The translations under genes and the position numbers were made by a program. DNA of 64,000 nt from NCBI GenBank assembly GCA_037137455.1, contig JBAXKG010000002.1:1-64000 (forward strand), given 5' to 3'. Positions 35,405-44,530 of the stretch are shown piece after piece (position 1 is the first letter of the stretch; every line of letters starts with the position of its first letter). Below the pieces are notes generated by a model, which saw nothing but the letters and a program-made list of their open reading frames with translations, searched no databases and was not told the DNA's origin. Source of the stretch: CAIVAT01 sp037137455 (lineage in GTDB: Bacteria; Bacteroidota; Bacteroidia; Bacteroidales; FEN-979).

Positions 35405-37108
35405 ATGTCAAACATTGGATCATACGACGAACGCGTAAAAAACTTTGATTGGAAAATTGCCGAGATTGAGCTGGATTACAAACCAGGTAATATTATCAAT
35501 ATTGGCTGGTATTGTTCCGACCGTATCTGCCAAATGGGCAAAGCAGAAAAACCGGCATTAATCTGGGAAGGATCAACGGGAAATGAAAAATGCTATACTT
35601 ACAACGATCTTAGGCTGAACAGCAACACTTTCGGACAATTTCTCCGGGAATTGGGCATAAAACCTGAAGACCGGGTATGCCTTTTTATGGACAAGATCCC
35701 TGAACTTTATATCGGTTTCCTGGGTATCCTCAAGATGGGAGGGATCGCCCAACCCCTATTCTCAGCCTTTGGTGACGAGTCTCTTTTTGTCCGCCTCGAC
35801 AATGCACAAACGACTGCGATCATCACCCAGAAAAAACATGCTCCCAAGGTGCGCAAGATCATGGATAAAATGCCCTATCTCAAGCACCTGATCATCGTGG
35901 ATGCCGATCCTGCAAAAGCACTTTTTGATCGCGAAGTCGCATTTGACATGGAAAAGGCTGAAAAGATCGACCTGTTTGAAATCTATCCTACCTTTGCAGA
36001 ATCGCCATCGGTACTGCATTATACCTCTGGAACTACCGGCCAGCCGAAGGGAGTAAAACATGTTCATTATTCCCTGATCTCACAATATCTCACCTCAAAA
36101 TGGGTGCTTGATCTGCTCGATAGCGATATTTATTGGTGCACGGCCGACCCCGGATGGGTTACAGGCACTTCTTATGGAATTATAGGGGCCTTCAGCAATG
36201 GCGTTACTCAATGTGTGCTGGATGCAGGTTTTTCGGCCGAGAATTGGTACAGGTTTATTGAAAAGCACAAGATCAGCATGTGGTATTCGGCGCCTACTGC
36301 TATCCGCTCATTAATGAAGGCTGGAGATGAGGTGATTAAAAAATATGACCTTTCATCCCTCCGGCACCTTGCCTCTGTGGGTGAACCACTTAATAGCGAA
36401 GCAGTTATATGGTCGGAAAAAGTATTTGGGAAGCCATTTCTTGATACTTACTGGCAAACTGAAACCGGTTCCATCATGATTACGAATTTTCCCGGAATGA
36501 AGATCAAGCCTGGTTCAATGGGTAAACCCTTCCCCGGAATTACTGCGACCGTGATTGACTCCGAAACGTTTGAGCCATATAGCGAACCCGGAAAAATCGG
36601 GCTGATAGCCGTCAGACCCGGATGGCCTGCCATGATGCGTACATACTGGCGAAATGAGGAGTCCTTTAAGAAGAAATTCAGGAATGGATGGTACTTGCCT
36701 GGCGACCGCTCAAGCATTGACAACGAAGGCTATTTCTGGTTTGTAGGACGCGATGATGATGTTATCAACACCGGAGGACACCTGGTAAGCCCGTTTGAAG
36801 TGGAATCGGCGTTGCTTGAGCATCCTGCTGTAGCTGAATCGGCAGTAGTTGCCAAACCCGACTTTGTGAACATGGAGGTGGTTAAAGCGTTCGTTACGCT
36901 GAAACCCGGATTTGTTGGAAGTAAGGATCTCGACCTTGAAATTATGAATTTTGTTCGTAAGAAATTGTCGCCGCTGGCCATGCCACAGGAGATTGAATTC
37001 ATCGACATCCTGCCAAAGACCCGTAGTGGGAAAATTATGCGCCGGATCCTGCATGCCAAGGAGTGGGGTGAGGAGATAGGGGATACGAGCACGCTGGAAA
37101 ATGATTGA
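35405..37108 (+). CDS. Acetyl-CoA-synthetase-like adenylate-forming ligase
   Basis: 567 residues, the short (AcsA) form of AMP-forming acyl-CoA synthetase. Motifs: LHYTSGTTGQPKGVKH (about 205-220), YWQTETG (Trp350), RPGWPAMM, and the C-terminal catalytic Lys in PKTRSGKIMRR (near 543). A Trp in the same place (Trp414 in Salmonella Acs) limits the pocket to acetate or propionate, so acetate is the likely substrate. It lies between acpS and a carrier protein gene, and an acetate-type transporter ends the run. Whether it makes acetyl-CoA or loads the carrier protein directly is open. Confidence 0.88.
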   Translation: MSNIGSYDERVKNFDWKIAEIELDYKPGNIINIGWYCSDRICQMGKAEKPALIWEGSTGNEKCYTYNDLRLNSNTFGQFLRELGIKPEDRVCLFMDKIPELYIGFLGILKMGGIAQPLFSAFGDESLFVRLDNAQTTAIITQKKHAPKVRKIMDKMPYLKHLIIVDADPAKALFDREVAFDMEKAEKIDLFEIYPTFAESPSVLHYTSGTTGQPKGVKHVHYSLISQYLTSKWVLDLLDSDIYWCTADPGWVTGTSYGIIGAFSNGVTQCVLDAGFSAENWYRFIEKHKISMWYSAPTAIRSLMKAGDEVIKKYDLSSLRHLASVGEPLNSEAVIWSEKVFGKPFLDTYWQTETGSIMITNFPGMKIKPGSMGKPFPGITATVIDSETFEPYSEPGKIGLIAVRPGWPAMMRTYWRNEESFKKKFRNGWYLPGDRSSIDNEGYFWFVGRDDDVINTGGHLVSPFEVESALLEHPAVAESAVVAKPDFVNMEVVKAFVTLKPGFVGSKDLDLEIMNFVRKKLSPLAMPQEIEFIDILPKTRSGKIMRRILHAKEWGEEIGDTSTLEND

Positions 37109-37146
37109 TTTTTATTTGCGATTTACGAATATTAACACACTAATAT

Positions 37147-37151
37147 AGGAG
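37147..37151 (+). promoter_or_regulatory. Strong Shine-Dalgarno (AGGAG) of the carrier protein gene
   Basis: AGGAG lies 9 bases before the ATG at 37161. Clear SD sites are uncommon in this window, so this one stands out. Confidence 0.6.
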
Positions 37152-37160
37152 AAACAAACA

Positions 37161-37403
37161 ATGGACGAGATGCAAGAAGTTATTAAAGCATATGTGGTCA
37201 AAGAATATGTGGAAGATGATACGGAACTGACCTGCGATTCCCCACTGATTTCGGGAGGGATTGTTGACAGCTTCTCAATGGTTTCGCTGAAACGGTTCCT
37301 GGAGAACAAATATAACATCTCCATTCCCGATGATAAGGCGACTCCGGAAGCTTTCGATTCAGTGAACAAGATATGTAATCTGGTCAGGGAATATATAAAA
37401 TAG
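37161..37403 (+). CDS. Stand-alone acyl carrier protein
   Basis: 80 residues with the helix pattern of a carrier protein and the phosphopantetheine site Ser37 in GGIVDSFSMVSL. The motif D-S-F, and the acidic second helix, differ from the usual DSL of fatty-acid ACP and resemble carriers that work with adenylate-forming enzymes. Its position between a ligase and a Kbl-like enzyme suggests that it presents an acetyl group to that enzyme (inference). It has a strong SD. Confidence 0.88.
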   Translation: MDEMQEVIKAYVVKEYVEDDTELTCDSPLISGGIVDSFSMVSLKRFLENKYNISIPDDKATPEAFDSVNKICNLVREYIK

Positions 37404-37409
37404 GGAGGT
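37403..37409 (+). promoter_or_regulatory. Strong Shine-Dalgarno (GGGAGGT) of the second Kbl-like gene
   Basis: GGGAGGT overlaps the carrier stop codon and lies 4-5 bases before the ATG at 37414. Confidence 0.65.
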
Positions 37410-37413
37410 AAAC

Positions 37414-38661
37414 ATGGCATATTCCAACACAACCCGCGGGATGTACTCCGACATCCTGACCGGCCTCAAAGATGCAGGTCTGTTCAAACAGGAGCGCTTT
37501 ATCCATTCAGCACAGGCTGCCGAAATTGAAGTAGAATTCCCAGCCGGCGCCCTGCTTAAAAAAGTCATTAATATCTGCGCCAACAACTACCTGGGCATGT
37601 CGAGTCATCCTGAAGTGGTAAAAGCCGCACATGAAGGTCTTGATTCGCATGGTTACGGGATGTCGTCCGTCCGCTTTATCTGCGGGACACAGGATATTCA
37701 CCGCACCCTGGAACAGATGGTTACAAAGTTTCTCGGAACGGAGGATACCATTCTTTTTCCCTCCTGTATGGATGCTAATGCTGGCGTGTTCGAAGCCGTG
37801 CTCACCAAAGATGATGTTATGATCTCCGATCGCCTGGTTCATGCCTCCATCATTGATGGAATCCGTTTGTGCAGCGCCATGCACGACACCTTCAAACATT
37901 CCGACATGGAACATCTGGAGGAGAAGCTGCAGCTTCACAACGACAAACGCCTGAAACTCGTGATCACCGACGGGGTGTTCTCCATGGATGGCGACACAGC
38001 GAAACTGGATAAGATGGTTGAACTGTGTGAAAAATATGATGCCCTGCTGTTTGTAGATGAATCGCATTCCAGCGGGTTTATCGGGAAAACCGGTCGTGGC
38101 ACCCATGAACACTGTGGCGTGATGGGTAAAATCGACATCATCACCACCACATTCGGCAAAGGACTTGGCGGCGCATCCGGCGGATGTGTATCCGGACGTA
38201 AGGAGTTGGTGGAAATGTGCCGTCAGAAGGCCCGTCCATACCTCTTCTCCAACACCATCGCTCCTCCGGTAGTAGCAGGGGTGATCAAAGTTCTGGAAAT
38301 CCTTTCTGCTTCAACTGATAGGCGCGATAAGCTCGAAAACAATACCGCTTTCTGGCGCAAGGGTTTAATCGAAGCTGGTCTCATCATCAAGGCGGGCGAT
38401 ACGCCGATTGTCCCGGTAATGCTTTTCAATGCAAAACTGGCACAGGATGTTTCACGCGATCTGTATGATGAGGGAATCTATGCCATCGGATTTTTCTTCC
38501 CGGTTGTTCCCCAGGGTCAGGCCCGCATTCGCACCCAGATCTCGGCAGGACATGAGATCCACCATCTCGAAAAGGCCCTCGAAGCTTTCAGAAAGGTTGG
38601 AAAGAAATATGACATTCTCGGAAAAAGCAAACAGGAAATCATTGAGAGATATGGAATGTAA
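37414..38661 (+). CDS. Kbl-like alpha-oxoamine synthase paired with a carrier protein
   Basis: 415 residues, paralogous to Kbl at 33773. The PLP Lys is Lys249 (TTTFGKGLGG), with Asp215 and His218 (VDESHSSGF) and His143. Differences include DRLVHASIID where Kbl has ELNHASIID, FPSCMDANAG where Kbl has YSSAFDANGG, and a C-terminal extension of about 15 residues. Related enzymes accept acyl-ACP donors (BioF and some serine palmitoyltransferases). I infer acetyl-ACP plus an amino acid, probably glycine, giving an alpha-aminoketone. It could instead be a second Kbl using acetyl-CoA. Confidence 0.85.
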   Translation: MAYSNTTRGMYSDILTGLKDAGLFKQERFIHSAQAAEIEVEFPAGALLKKVINICANNYLGMSSHPEVVKAAHEGLDSHGYGMSSVRFICGTQDIHRTLEQMVTKFLGTEDTILFPSCMDANAGVFEAVLTKDDVMISDRLVHASIIDGIRLCSAMHDTFKHSDMEHLEEKLQLHNDKRLKLVITDGVFSMDGDTAKLDKMVELCEKYDALLFVDESHSSGFIGKTGRGTHEHCGVMGKIDIITTTFGKGLGGASGGCVSGRKELVEMCRQKARPYLFSNTIAPPVVAGVIKVLEILSASTDRRDKLENNTAFWRKGLIEAGLIIKAGDTPIVPVMLFNAKLAQDVSRDLYDEGIYAIGFFFPVVPQGQARIRTQISAGHEIHHLEKALEAFRKVGKKYDILGKSKQEIIERYGM

Positions 38662-39208
38662 ATTGGCGAATCCCGCGCCCCTCGGACTAATGGGCTTTGG
38701 GATGACCACGGTGTTACTGAACATTCACAACGCCGGGTTTTTCCCGGTCAGCGCAATGGTGCTGGCTATGGGGATTTTTTATGGCGGCATTGCGCAGGTT
38801 ATCGCAGGCATTCTTGAATTCAAAAAGGGAAATACCTTTGGAATGACCGCTTTTACATCTTACGGTATGTTCTGGCTTACCCTGGTTGCTCTGTGGCTCC
38901 TCCCTGAGGTCAGCAGTGATAAAGGGATCAAAACAGAGGAGGCTTACATGGGCTGGTACCTCTTCATGTGGGGGGTGTTTACATTTTTCATGTGGATTGG
39001 TACTTTTGGTAAAAGTTTCTGCCTTCAGTTCATTTTCCTATCCCTCTGGATACTTTTCTTTTTGCTTGCCATTCGCGACTGGAGCGGCTCGGCACTGGTC
39101 GGGACGATTGCAGGATATGAAGGGATCATCTGCGGACTTTCAGCCATTTACCTGGCCATGGCAGAGGTGCTTGAAGAGGCAAGAGGGAAGAAGATACTGC
39201 CTTTTTAG
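38651..39208 (+). CDS. Acetate/succinate transporter (GPR1/FUN34/YaaH, SatP-like)
   Basis: 185 residues with six membrane helices and the family signature NPAPLGLMGFGMTT near the N-terminus. Proteins of this family move acetate or succinate with protons, or as channels. The correct start is the ATG at 38651, which overlaps the preceding gene by 11 bp; the open frame upstream lies inside that gene. Its place at the end of the ligase-carrier-synthase run fits with acetate as the input. Confidence 0.9.
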   Translation: MECKLANPAPLGLMGFGMTTVLLNIHNAGFFPVSAMVLAMGIFYGGIAQVIAGILEFKKGNTFGMTAFTSYGMFWLTLVALWLLPEVSSDKGIKTEEAYMGWYLFMWGVFTFFMWIGTFGKSFCLQFIFLSLWILFFLLAIRDWSGSALVGTIAGYEGIICGLSAIYLAMAEVLEEARGKKILPF

Positions 39209-39295
39209 GGTCCGTTCTCTCAGGATCGTTTGTTTTAAAGGGTCGTACCTTTACTACAGCTCCTTAATATTTTCAATCTTTAAAATATAGAAATT

Positions 39296-39799
39296 ATGAA
39301 GATGTTTTCTTTGTTAGTTTTAATGGGGTTGTTCATCCTGACTGTCTCTGCACAGGAGGCTCCAAAGCCCTATAATGAGAACGCCGATGCCCGGACTGAC
39401 CTGAAAAAGGCCATTGCCCAGGCCAAAATGGAAAACAAACATGTGCTGATCCAGTTCGGAGGCAACTGGTGCCCCTGGTGTATCCGGTTCCATCAGATGG
39501 CGTTTGGTGCGAAATCCATAGACTCCCTGTTAAAAGCCAATTATGTTTATATGCTTCTCAATGTTTCGCAAGACAAGAAAAAGCGTGATTATGCGCTGTT
39601 CAAGGAATTTGAGTATCCCAACCGGTTCGGGTATCCTGTGTTCGTTGTGCTTGATGGCAATGGGAAGCAACTGCATATACAAGATTCAGGGATCCTCGAA
39701 CATTGTAGGGTCAAGGGTTACGACACGGCCAAGGTGGTCACCTTTTTGAAGATGTGGACTCCGAAGGCATTGGATCCGGCGACGTACCAGGTAAAATAG
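39296..39799 (+). CDS. Exported thioredoxin-like protein
   Basis: 167 residues: a signal peptide (about 1-19, ending near SAQ), then a thioredoxin fold with the redox motif CPWC in FGGNWCPWCIRFHQM, and a cis-Pro-like segment FGYPVFVVLDGNG. It would act in the periplasm as a disulfide reductase or isomerase; its partner is not evident. No obvious operon link with its neighbours. Confidence 0.85.
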   Translation: MKMFSLLVLMGLFILTVSAQEAPKPYNENADARTDLKKAIAQAKMENKHVLIQFGGNWCPWCIRFHQMAFGAKSIDSLLKANYVYMLLNVSQDKKKRDYALFKEFEYPNRFGYPVFVVLDGNGKQLHIQDSGILEHCRVKGYDTAKVVTFLKMWTPKALDPATYQVK

Positions 39800-39843
39800 T
39801 CATAAAGATATTTTTGATTTGGTCCAGGGTATGATTGCAATCC

Positions 39844-40368
39844 TTAACCTGATCCCGGGATTTTATACCCAATTCTTTCTCTTGGCTCGTTTTCCTTGTG
39901 GATCATTTTTCTGATTGCCTCGAAAACGATTTGGAATTGCTTATCGTATTTTCCTTCAAGTTCATCGATCCTTTTAACCATATCCATATCGGATTCAATC
40001 ATTTGGCGTAATTGGACAAATGCTCTCATAATAACAATATTAACTGATATTGCCCTCTTTGACCGTAAAACGCTTGAAAGCATAGCCACCCCATGTTCAG
40101 TAAAAGCCAATGGACGTAAAGGATAATGTCGGATGTTATCAGGGAACTTATCACAAATTGTGATAAGTTCAGTCCATTCAATTTTCGTTAACTGAAACAT
40201 GAAATCCGCAGGGAACCGATCCAAATTTCTTTTTACCTGCTGCTTCAATGCACGTGTTTCAACCCCATACAATAAAGCAAGATCAAAATCGAGCATCACT
40301 TTCTTTTTACGAATAATGAAAATGCTTTGAACGAGTTCTTTCTGGGATAAAGTTAATTTGTTCTCCAT
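39844..40368 (-). CDS. ORF6N-domain DNA-binding protein
   Basis: 174 residues with an N-terminal ORF6N domain (about 8-95: KKVMLDFDLALLYGVETRALKQQVKRNLDRFPADFMF and LRPLAFTEHGVAML in parts), followed by a helical, charged tail. The domain comes from phage antirepressor-type proteins, and isolated copies are common in Bacteroidota genomes. No other phage gene is nearby, so it is an isolated element. Role unknown. Confidence 0.85.
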   Translation of the reverse strand: MENKLTLSQKELVQSIFIIRKKKVMLDFDLALLYGVETRALKQQVKRNLDRFPADFMFQLTKIEWTELITICDKFPDNIRHYPLRPLAFTEHGVAMLSSVLRSKRAISVNIVIMRAFVQLRQMIESDMDMVKRIDELEGKYDKQFQIVFEAIRKMIHKENEPRERIGYKIPGSG

Positions 40369-40440
40369 ATGACCTTTTCCTGGTTAATCACTCAAACAGG
40401 GAAAAAGTAAGATGTTACAAACTAAAAAATAGTTGAACTA

Positions 40441-41760
40441 TCAGAAAAAATAATAAACCCCAAGTAGGATCCTGAGGTTGCCGATCTCTTTCGAATCGGA
40501 GACATATCCCTTTGATGTCGTTTTTCCGTAGGCGGCTACCGTGTATTCCAGCTCACCGGCGAGCCTGAGTTTATTGATGTTGTATACCAGCCGCGGCGAT
40601 ATGCGGTAGGCATAGTCAATATTGGCTCCCCGGGCATAATAGGGACCAATGGCCTCTTCGGCGCAACCAAGATTTTTTCCGAAGGCGGCAAACAACCCGG
40701 GTTGCAGTTTCGGTGAATTGGTATGAAATTCTGCCCAGGCTGCGAAGGACCGGACATTCACATAGTCGACAAAACCTTTTTCGGCATCGGTGACCGAATT
40801 GACAGCAAACCCGCCAAGCATCGTGTAGGCATTGTTATTTCCGCCATATTCGGCGCCTGCCTTGAGGGTGACCTGTTTCAACTTCAGCTTTGCATAAAGG
40901 TTCCCGGCAAGGCTGCCCGATTTTGTGTTGACTTTGTATGATGAGGTTGTCGCATCATGATGAATAACCAGGTTGTTGATCACGGTGTCATATGCCGGTG
41001 TCAGGGTAACCAAAGTCGATAACCGCGGGGTGAGCAGCTGGTAATTTATTCCCGCACCGATGATCAGTTCAGTTCCTTTTTCATCGTTTTTTGTCGCATA
41101 CTGCACCTGGAGGTCGGACTCGGGCAGCACGGAGTTGCGCAGGTATTTAGCATTGGGACCATCTGGCCCATCGCTAACAAAGTCTACCTGAGAAAGGACT
41201 GTGAGTGCGATTTTGACCTTCCCAAAAGACTGTGTAAATTTGATTTGAGGGTTGCGGGAAAACACCACAAAAGGGGCGCCGGTGTTAAAGGAGACGGTTC
41301 CCGGTGAACATTCTGGAACAAACATGGGATGCCACCATTGACCCACCATCAGTTCCGTTTTGGGCCAGGATAATTTCACCCAGGCATGTCTTAACCTGAA
41401 TGAGTTGATGGCAGGATTTACATTCCCGAAAAATTCCGCCTCGATGTAGCCTGAGGTTTTTGCACCCAATGCATCCGGTGCGGTTATGGATCCTGAAACC
41501 CGGGTTTGGATAGACAAGATATTGTAATTGGCCTTGGCATTGATATCATTTCCATCAGCATCAAGTTTTTCATTTTCGGGGAATAATAAAAAATGACCTT
41601 CACGGAGTCCGGTTGTCTGGCGTGTATCAAAAAAGAGGTCGGTTTTTACATACCCGTTAAATGTGATGCCGAAAAGAGGTTTTTTCACCTCTGCAGTTTG
41701 GGATAAAAGCATTGACGAGCAATGTAACAAAAGTGTCAATGGTAACATCAACTTTTTCAT
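40441..41760 (-). CDS. Putative outer-membrane porin-like protein
   Basis: 439 residues. There is a signal peptide (MKKLMLPLTLLLHC..., cleaved near SQT), then alternating beta strands with a terminal aromatic residue (VYYFF), typical of outer-membrane barrels. The early GYVKTDLFFDTRQ and the RHAWVKLSWPKTELMVGQWW segment resemble porins of the DcaP or phosphate-selective type. Substrate unknown. It is convergent to no gene; the DUF5916 gene starts divergently 165 bp away. Confidence 0.7.
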   Translation of the reverse strand: MKKLMLPLTLLLHCSSMLLSQTAEVKKPLFGITFNGYVKTDLFFDTRQTTGLREGHFLLFPENEKLDADGNDINAKANYNILSIQTRVSGSITAPDALGAKTSGYIEAEFFGNVNPAINSFRLRHAWVKLSWPKTELMVGQWWHPMFVPECSPGTVSFNTGAPFVVFSRNPQIKFTQSFGKVKIALTVLSQVDFVSDGPDGPNAKYLRNSVLPESDLQVQYATKNDEKGTELIIGAGINYQLLTPRLSTLVTLTPAYDTVINNLVIHHDATTSSYKVNTKSGSLAGNLYAKLKLKQVTLKAGAEYGGNNNAYTMLGGFAVNSVTDAEKGFVDYVNVRSFAAWAEFHTNSPKLQPGLFAAFGKNLGCAEEAIGPYYARGANIDYAYRISPRLVYNINKLRLAGELEYTVAAYGKTTSKGYVSDSKEIGNLRILLGVYYFF

Positions 41761-41925
41761 AACTGTTCAGATTTTCACAATGGTTGCAAAGAAACGACTT
41801 TCTGGTGAGTTAAGAATACCGGAACAAGCTGCTTTAACCAGAAAACATCACGCAATACCGATCAGTATGACAAAATAATCTAATTGTTTTTATTATTATT
41901 GATTGATGATTTACTTTTGGGCCTG

Positions 41926-44457
41926 ATGAAGAGTTGGCCTCTGTTCTTTATTCTGCGATCGCCGGTAGGAATTCTACAGGCGTGGTTTCTATTTTGCTTT
42001 TTTACATCAGGATTGAAGGCGCAAACTTCCAATACCAGATTGGATTCAACCTTGCTTTTGCGGAAAAACATTGAAGCAATGCGTATTGCACACCCACCTA
42101 AAATTGATGGTATCCTGAATGAGCCTTTCTGGAAATCCCTTCCTGTTGCAGGACAATTTGTCGAATACACCCCGCGTAACGGAACCAATCCAACTTTCCC
42201 GACTGAAATCCGATTCGCCTATGATGACATGGCCCTCTATATCAGTGCCATCATGTTTGACCCATCCCCAGATAGTATCCGCAGGGAACTGGGGCGACGA
42301 GACGAAATTGAACAACTTGCCACCGATTATATTTCTTTTGACATCCTTCCATACAATGACCAGTTAAACATGTACGAATTCAAGCTTAGCCCGCAAAATA
42401 TCCAGGGCGATTGCAAATATTCAGCAGTAGGGCAGGATTACAACTGGGATGCCGTTTGGGAAAGCGCCACCAGAGTCAATGATTCCGGTTGGGTCGCAGA
42501 GGTAAAAATACCATATTCTGCATTGCGCTTTCCGGAGGTGGAAAACCAGGTTTGGGGAATTAACATGTGGCGCAATCTTTACAGATATCAGGAATATTCA
42601 ACCTGGAGTTTTGTCGACAATACAACCAATGAGATCTTCAGGTTTTATGGCACCGTTACAGGTATGAGAAACGTTGATGCCCCGTTGCGTTTGTCATTTT
42701 CTCCCTATGTCACAGGCTATATTGAAAAAGATCCCACAATTAAAAACTGGTCCTATTATGCACGTGGAGGTCTTGACCTGAAACTTGGCCTCAATGACAG
42801 TTATACCCTCGACATGATGCTGATCCCCGATTTTGGCCAGGTGCAATCGGATGATCAGATACTCAACCTTAGTCCATTTGAAGTGCGCTACGATGAGAAA
42901 CGACAGTTTTTCAGCGAAGGCACTGAAATGTTCAATAAATGCGGAATCTTTTATACCCGGAGGGTGGGCAGCGCCCCCAGGAATTTTTATGCTACCAGCG
43001 ACAGTGCCAGGAATAATGAAATTGTTTCCAAAAACCCTGAAGAAACCCGAATCATCAATGCAACCAAGGTTTCAGGAAGAAATGTTAAGGGCCTCGGCAT
43101 TGGTTTGTTCAACGGGATGACAACTAATACCTGGGGGATTCTTGAGGATACCATCACCGGCAAAACACGCAGAATCATGACCCAGCCATTTACAAATTAC
43201 AATGTGCTGGTGTTCGATCAGAACCTCAAAAACAATTCATATGTTACACTCATAAACACCAATTATTGGATTCCGGATAACAGTTTCAATGCCAACGTTA
43301 CAGGAGCAGAGGTAAAGTTGTGCAACAAGAAGAACACCATTTCATTTCTGGGCCGGTTGAATGTGAGTCAGAAATATCAGCTGCACAATAAACCTGATTT
43401 TGGACATCAGTATTTTTTATCGATATCGAAACCCAGTGGCAAATTTCAGTACACTTTAAGCCGTGAAGAGACCGGCAATACGTATGATCCGAATGATATG
43501 GGATTCCTGCTGTATAACAATGAGGCATATAACCATTTGGAATTATCTTACAGTATTTATGAGCCGGTAGGAAAAATACTATCATCCTTCAACTCATTTA
43601 CCACGGACTATGCAACCGTGTATAAACCAAACCTATTCAAAACACTTCAATTCCAGATTACGAACAGCACAAAGTTTGTCAATCAGTGGGTGAATACCAC
43701 GGCCATTTATATACAACCTTTGGGATTTAATGATTACTATGAACCCAGGATCTGGGGATGGGTTTACAAGACACCCTTGAACTATGGGCTATACTGGCAG
43801 GTAGGGACCGACATCCGCAAGATGTTCCGGTACCAGCAAACACTGCAAATCGGGAACTCCCCGGAGAATAAAAATTTTTCTGTTTCTCTCGGCATAGCGC
43901 CAAGGCTTCGGATCAATGACAGGCTTTCTATCACGCTCAGTATCAATTATGAAAAGGATTTGAACAACAATGGCTGGGTGAATACAATGTATGATTCAAC
44001 CGGCAATCCGACCATTTATTTTGGCCGCCGTGACATCCAAACCTTTAATAACATCCTCAGTGCCAGGTATATATTTAATAACAAAGCATCTTTAACGTTT
44101 CGCGCCCGACACTATTGGTCTCAGGCAGATTATCTTCAGTACTATACCCTCAATACAGATGGGCACCTTGATAACACCTCCTACAGTGAAAATGCAAATA
44201 TAAATTTCAATGCTTTTACAGTTGATCTGCAGTTTATTTGGTATTTTGCGCCTGGAAGCGAGCTAAGTTTTGTATGGAAGAACCTTATTTTGACGCAGGG
44301 AGACCAAATCAGCTATAATTATTTTGATAATTTTAGCAAAACAATCAGCGCGCAACAGACAAACAGTTTTTCAATCAGGGTACTCTATTACCTCGATTAT
44401 CTCATTTTGAAAAAAGCCTTTTCAAAGAAGACCAAAAGCATCCCACAAGCCATTTAA
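41926..44457 (+). CDS. DUF5916 protein with CBM9-like N-terminal domain
   Basis: 843 residues from the ATG at 41926: a signal peptide, a CBM9-like domain (about 45-215: IDGILNEPFWKSLPVAGQF, RFAYDDMALYISAIMFD), and a long DUF5916 barrel-like region (about 230-840) ending with strand-rich repeats. Such proteins probably sit in the outer membrane; their function is not established. The frame is open from a TTG at 41884, but the 14 extra residues precede a proper signal peptide and I leave them out. Confidence 0.85.
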   Translation: MKSWPLFFILRSPVGILQAWFLFCFFTSGLKAQTSNTRLDSTLLLRKNIEAMRIAHPPKIDGILNEPFWKSLPVAGQFVEYTPRNGTNPTFPTEIRFAYDDMALYISAIMFDPSPDSIRRELGRRDEIEQLATDYISFDILPYNDQLNMYEFKLSPQNIQGDCKYSAVGQDYNWDAVWESATRVNDSGWVAEVKIPYSALRFPEVENQVWGINMWRNLYRYQEYSTWSFVDNTTNEIFRFYGTVTGMRNVDAPLRLSFSPYVTGYIEKDPTIKNWSYYARGGLDLKLGLNDSYTLDMMLIPDFGQVQSDDQILNLSPFEVRYDEKRQFFSEGTEMFNKCGIFYTRRVGSAPRNFYATSDSARNNEIVSKNPEETRIINATKVSGRNVKGLGIGLFNGMTTNTWGILEDTITGKTRRIMTQPFTNYNVLVFDQNLKNNSYVTLINTNYWIPDNSFNANVTGAEVKLCNKKNTISFLGRLNVSQKYQLHNKPDFGHQYFLSISKPSGKFQYTLSREETGNTYDPNDMGFLLYNNEAYNHLELSYSIYEPVGKILSSFNSFTTDYATVYKPNLFKTLQFQITNSTKFVNQWVNTTAIYIQPLGFNDYYEPRIWGWVYKTPLNYGLYWQVGTDIRKMFRYQQTLQIGNSPENKNFSVSLGIAPRLRINDRLSITLSINYEKDLNNNGWVNTMYDSTGNPTIYFGRRDIQTFNNILSARYIFNNKASLTFRARHYWSQADYLQYYTLNTDGHLDNTSYSENANINFNAFTVDLQFIWYFAPGSELSFVWKNLILTQGDQISYNYFDNFSKTISAQQTNSFSIRVLYYLDYLILKKAFSKKTKSIPQAI

Positions 44458-44473
44458 TCCTGGAATTTTCAAG

Positions 44474-44481
44474 TAACTTTG
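44474..44481 (+). promoter_or_regulatory. -7 box (TAACTTTG) of the acyl-CoA synthetase gene
   Basis: A perfect TAnnTTTG box 50 bp before the start at 44531; the tandem repeat at 44500-44523 lies in the leader. Confidence 0.55.
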
Positions 44482-44499
44482 CGCTTTTGCAAATTCTGA

Positions 44500-44523
44500 A
44501 TTTCGCTATTTCGCTACCTCGCT
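44500..44523 (+). repeat. 8-bp tandem repeat in the leader of the acyl-CoA synthetase gene
   Basis: ATTTCGCT, ATTTCGCT and ACCTCGCT follow each other directly and end 7 bp before the start codon. The same unit occurs in both orientations in the spacer at 52965-52987. Confidence 0.6.
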
Positions 44524-44530
44524 ATTTAAT

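Noticed and set aside
38429..38650. N-terminal extension of the acetate transporter frame
   Set aside because: It lies within the second Kbl-like gene in another frame. The family start is the ATG at 38651.
39844..40368. Prophage around the ORF6N gene
   Set aside because: The ORF6N protein alone does not support it; no integrase, portal, capsid or lysis gene is near.
40369..40440. Inverted repeat between the porin-like and ORF6N genes
   Set aside because: The arms (about CTTTTTCCCTG) are imperfect and no T-run follows in the needed place, so I do not call a terminator.
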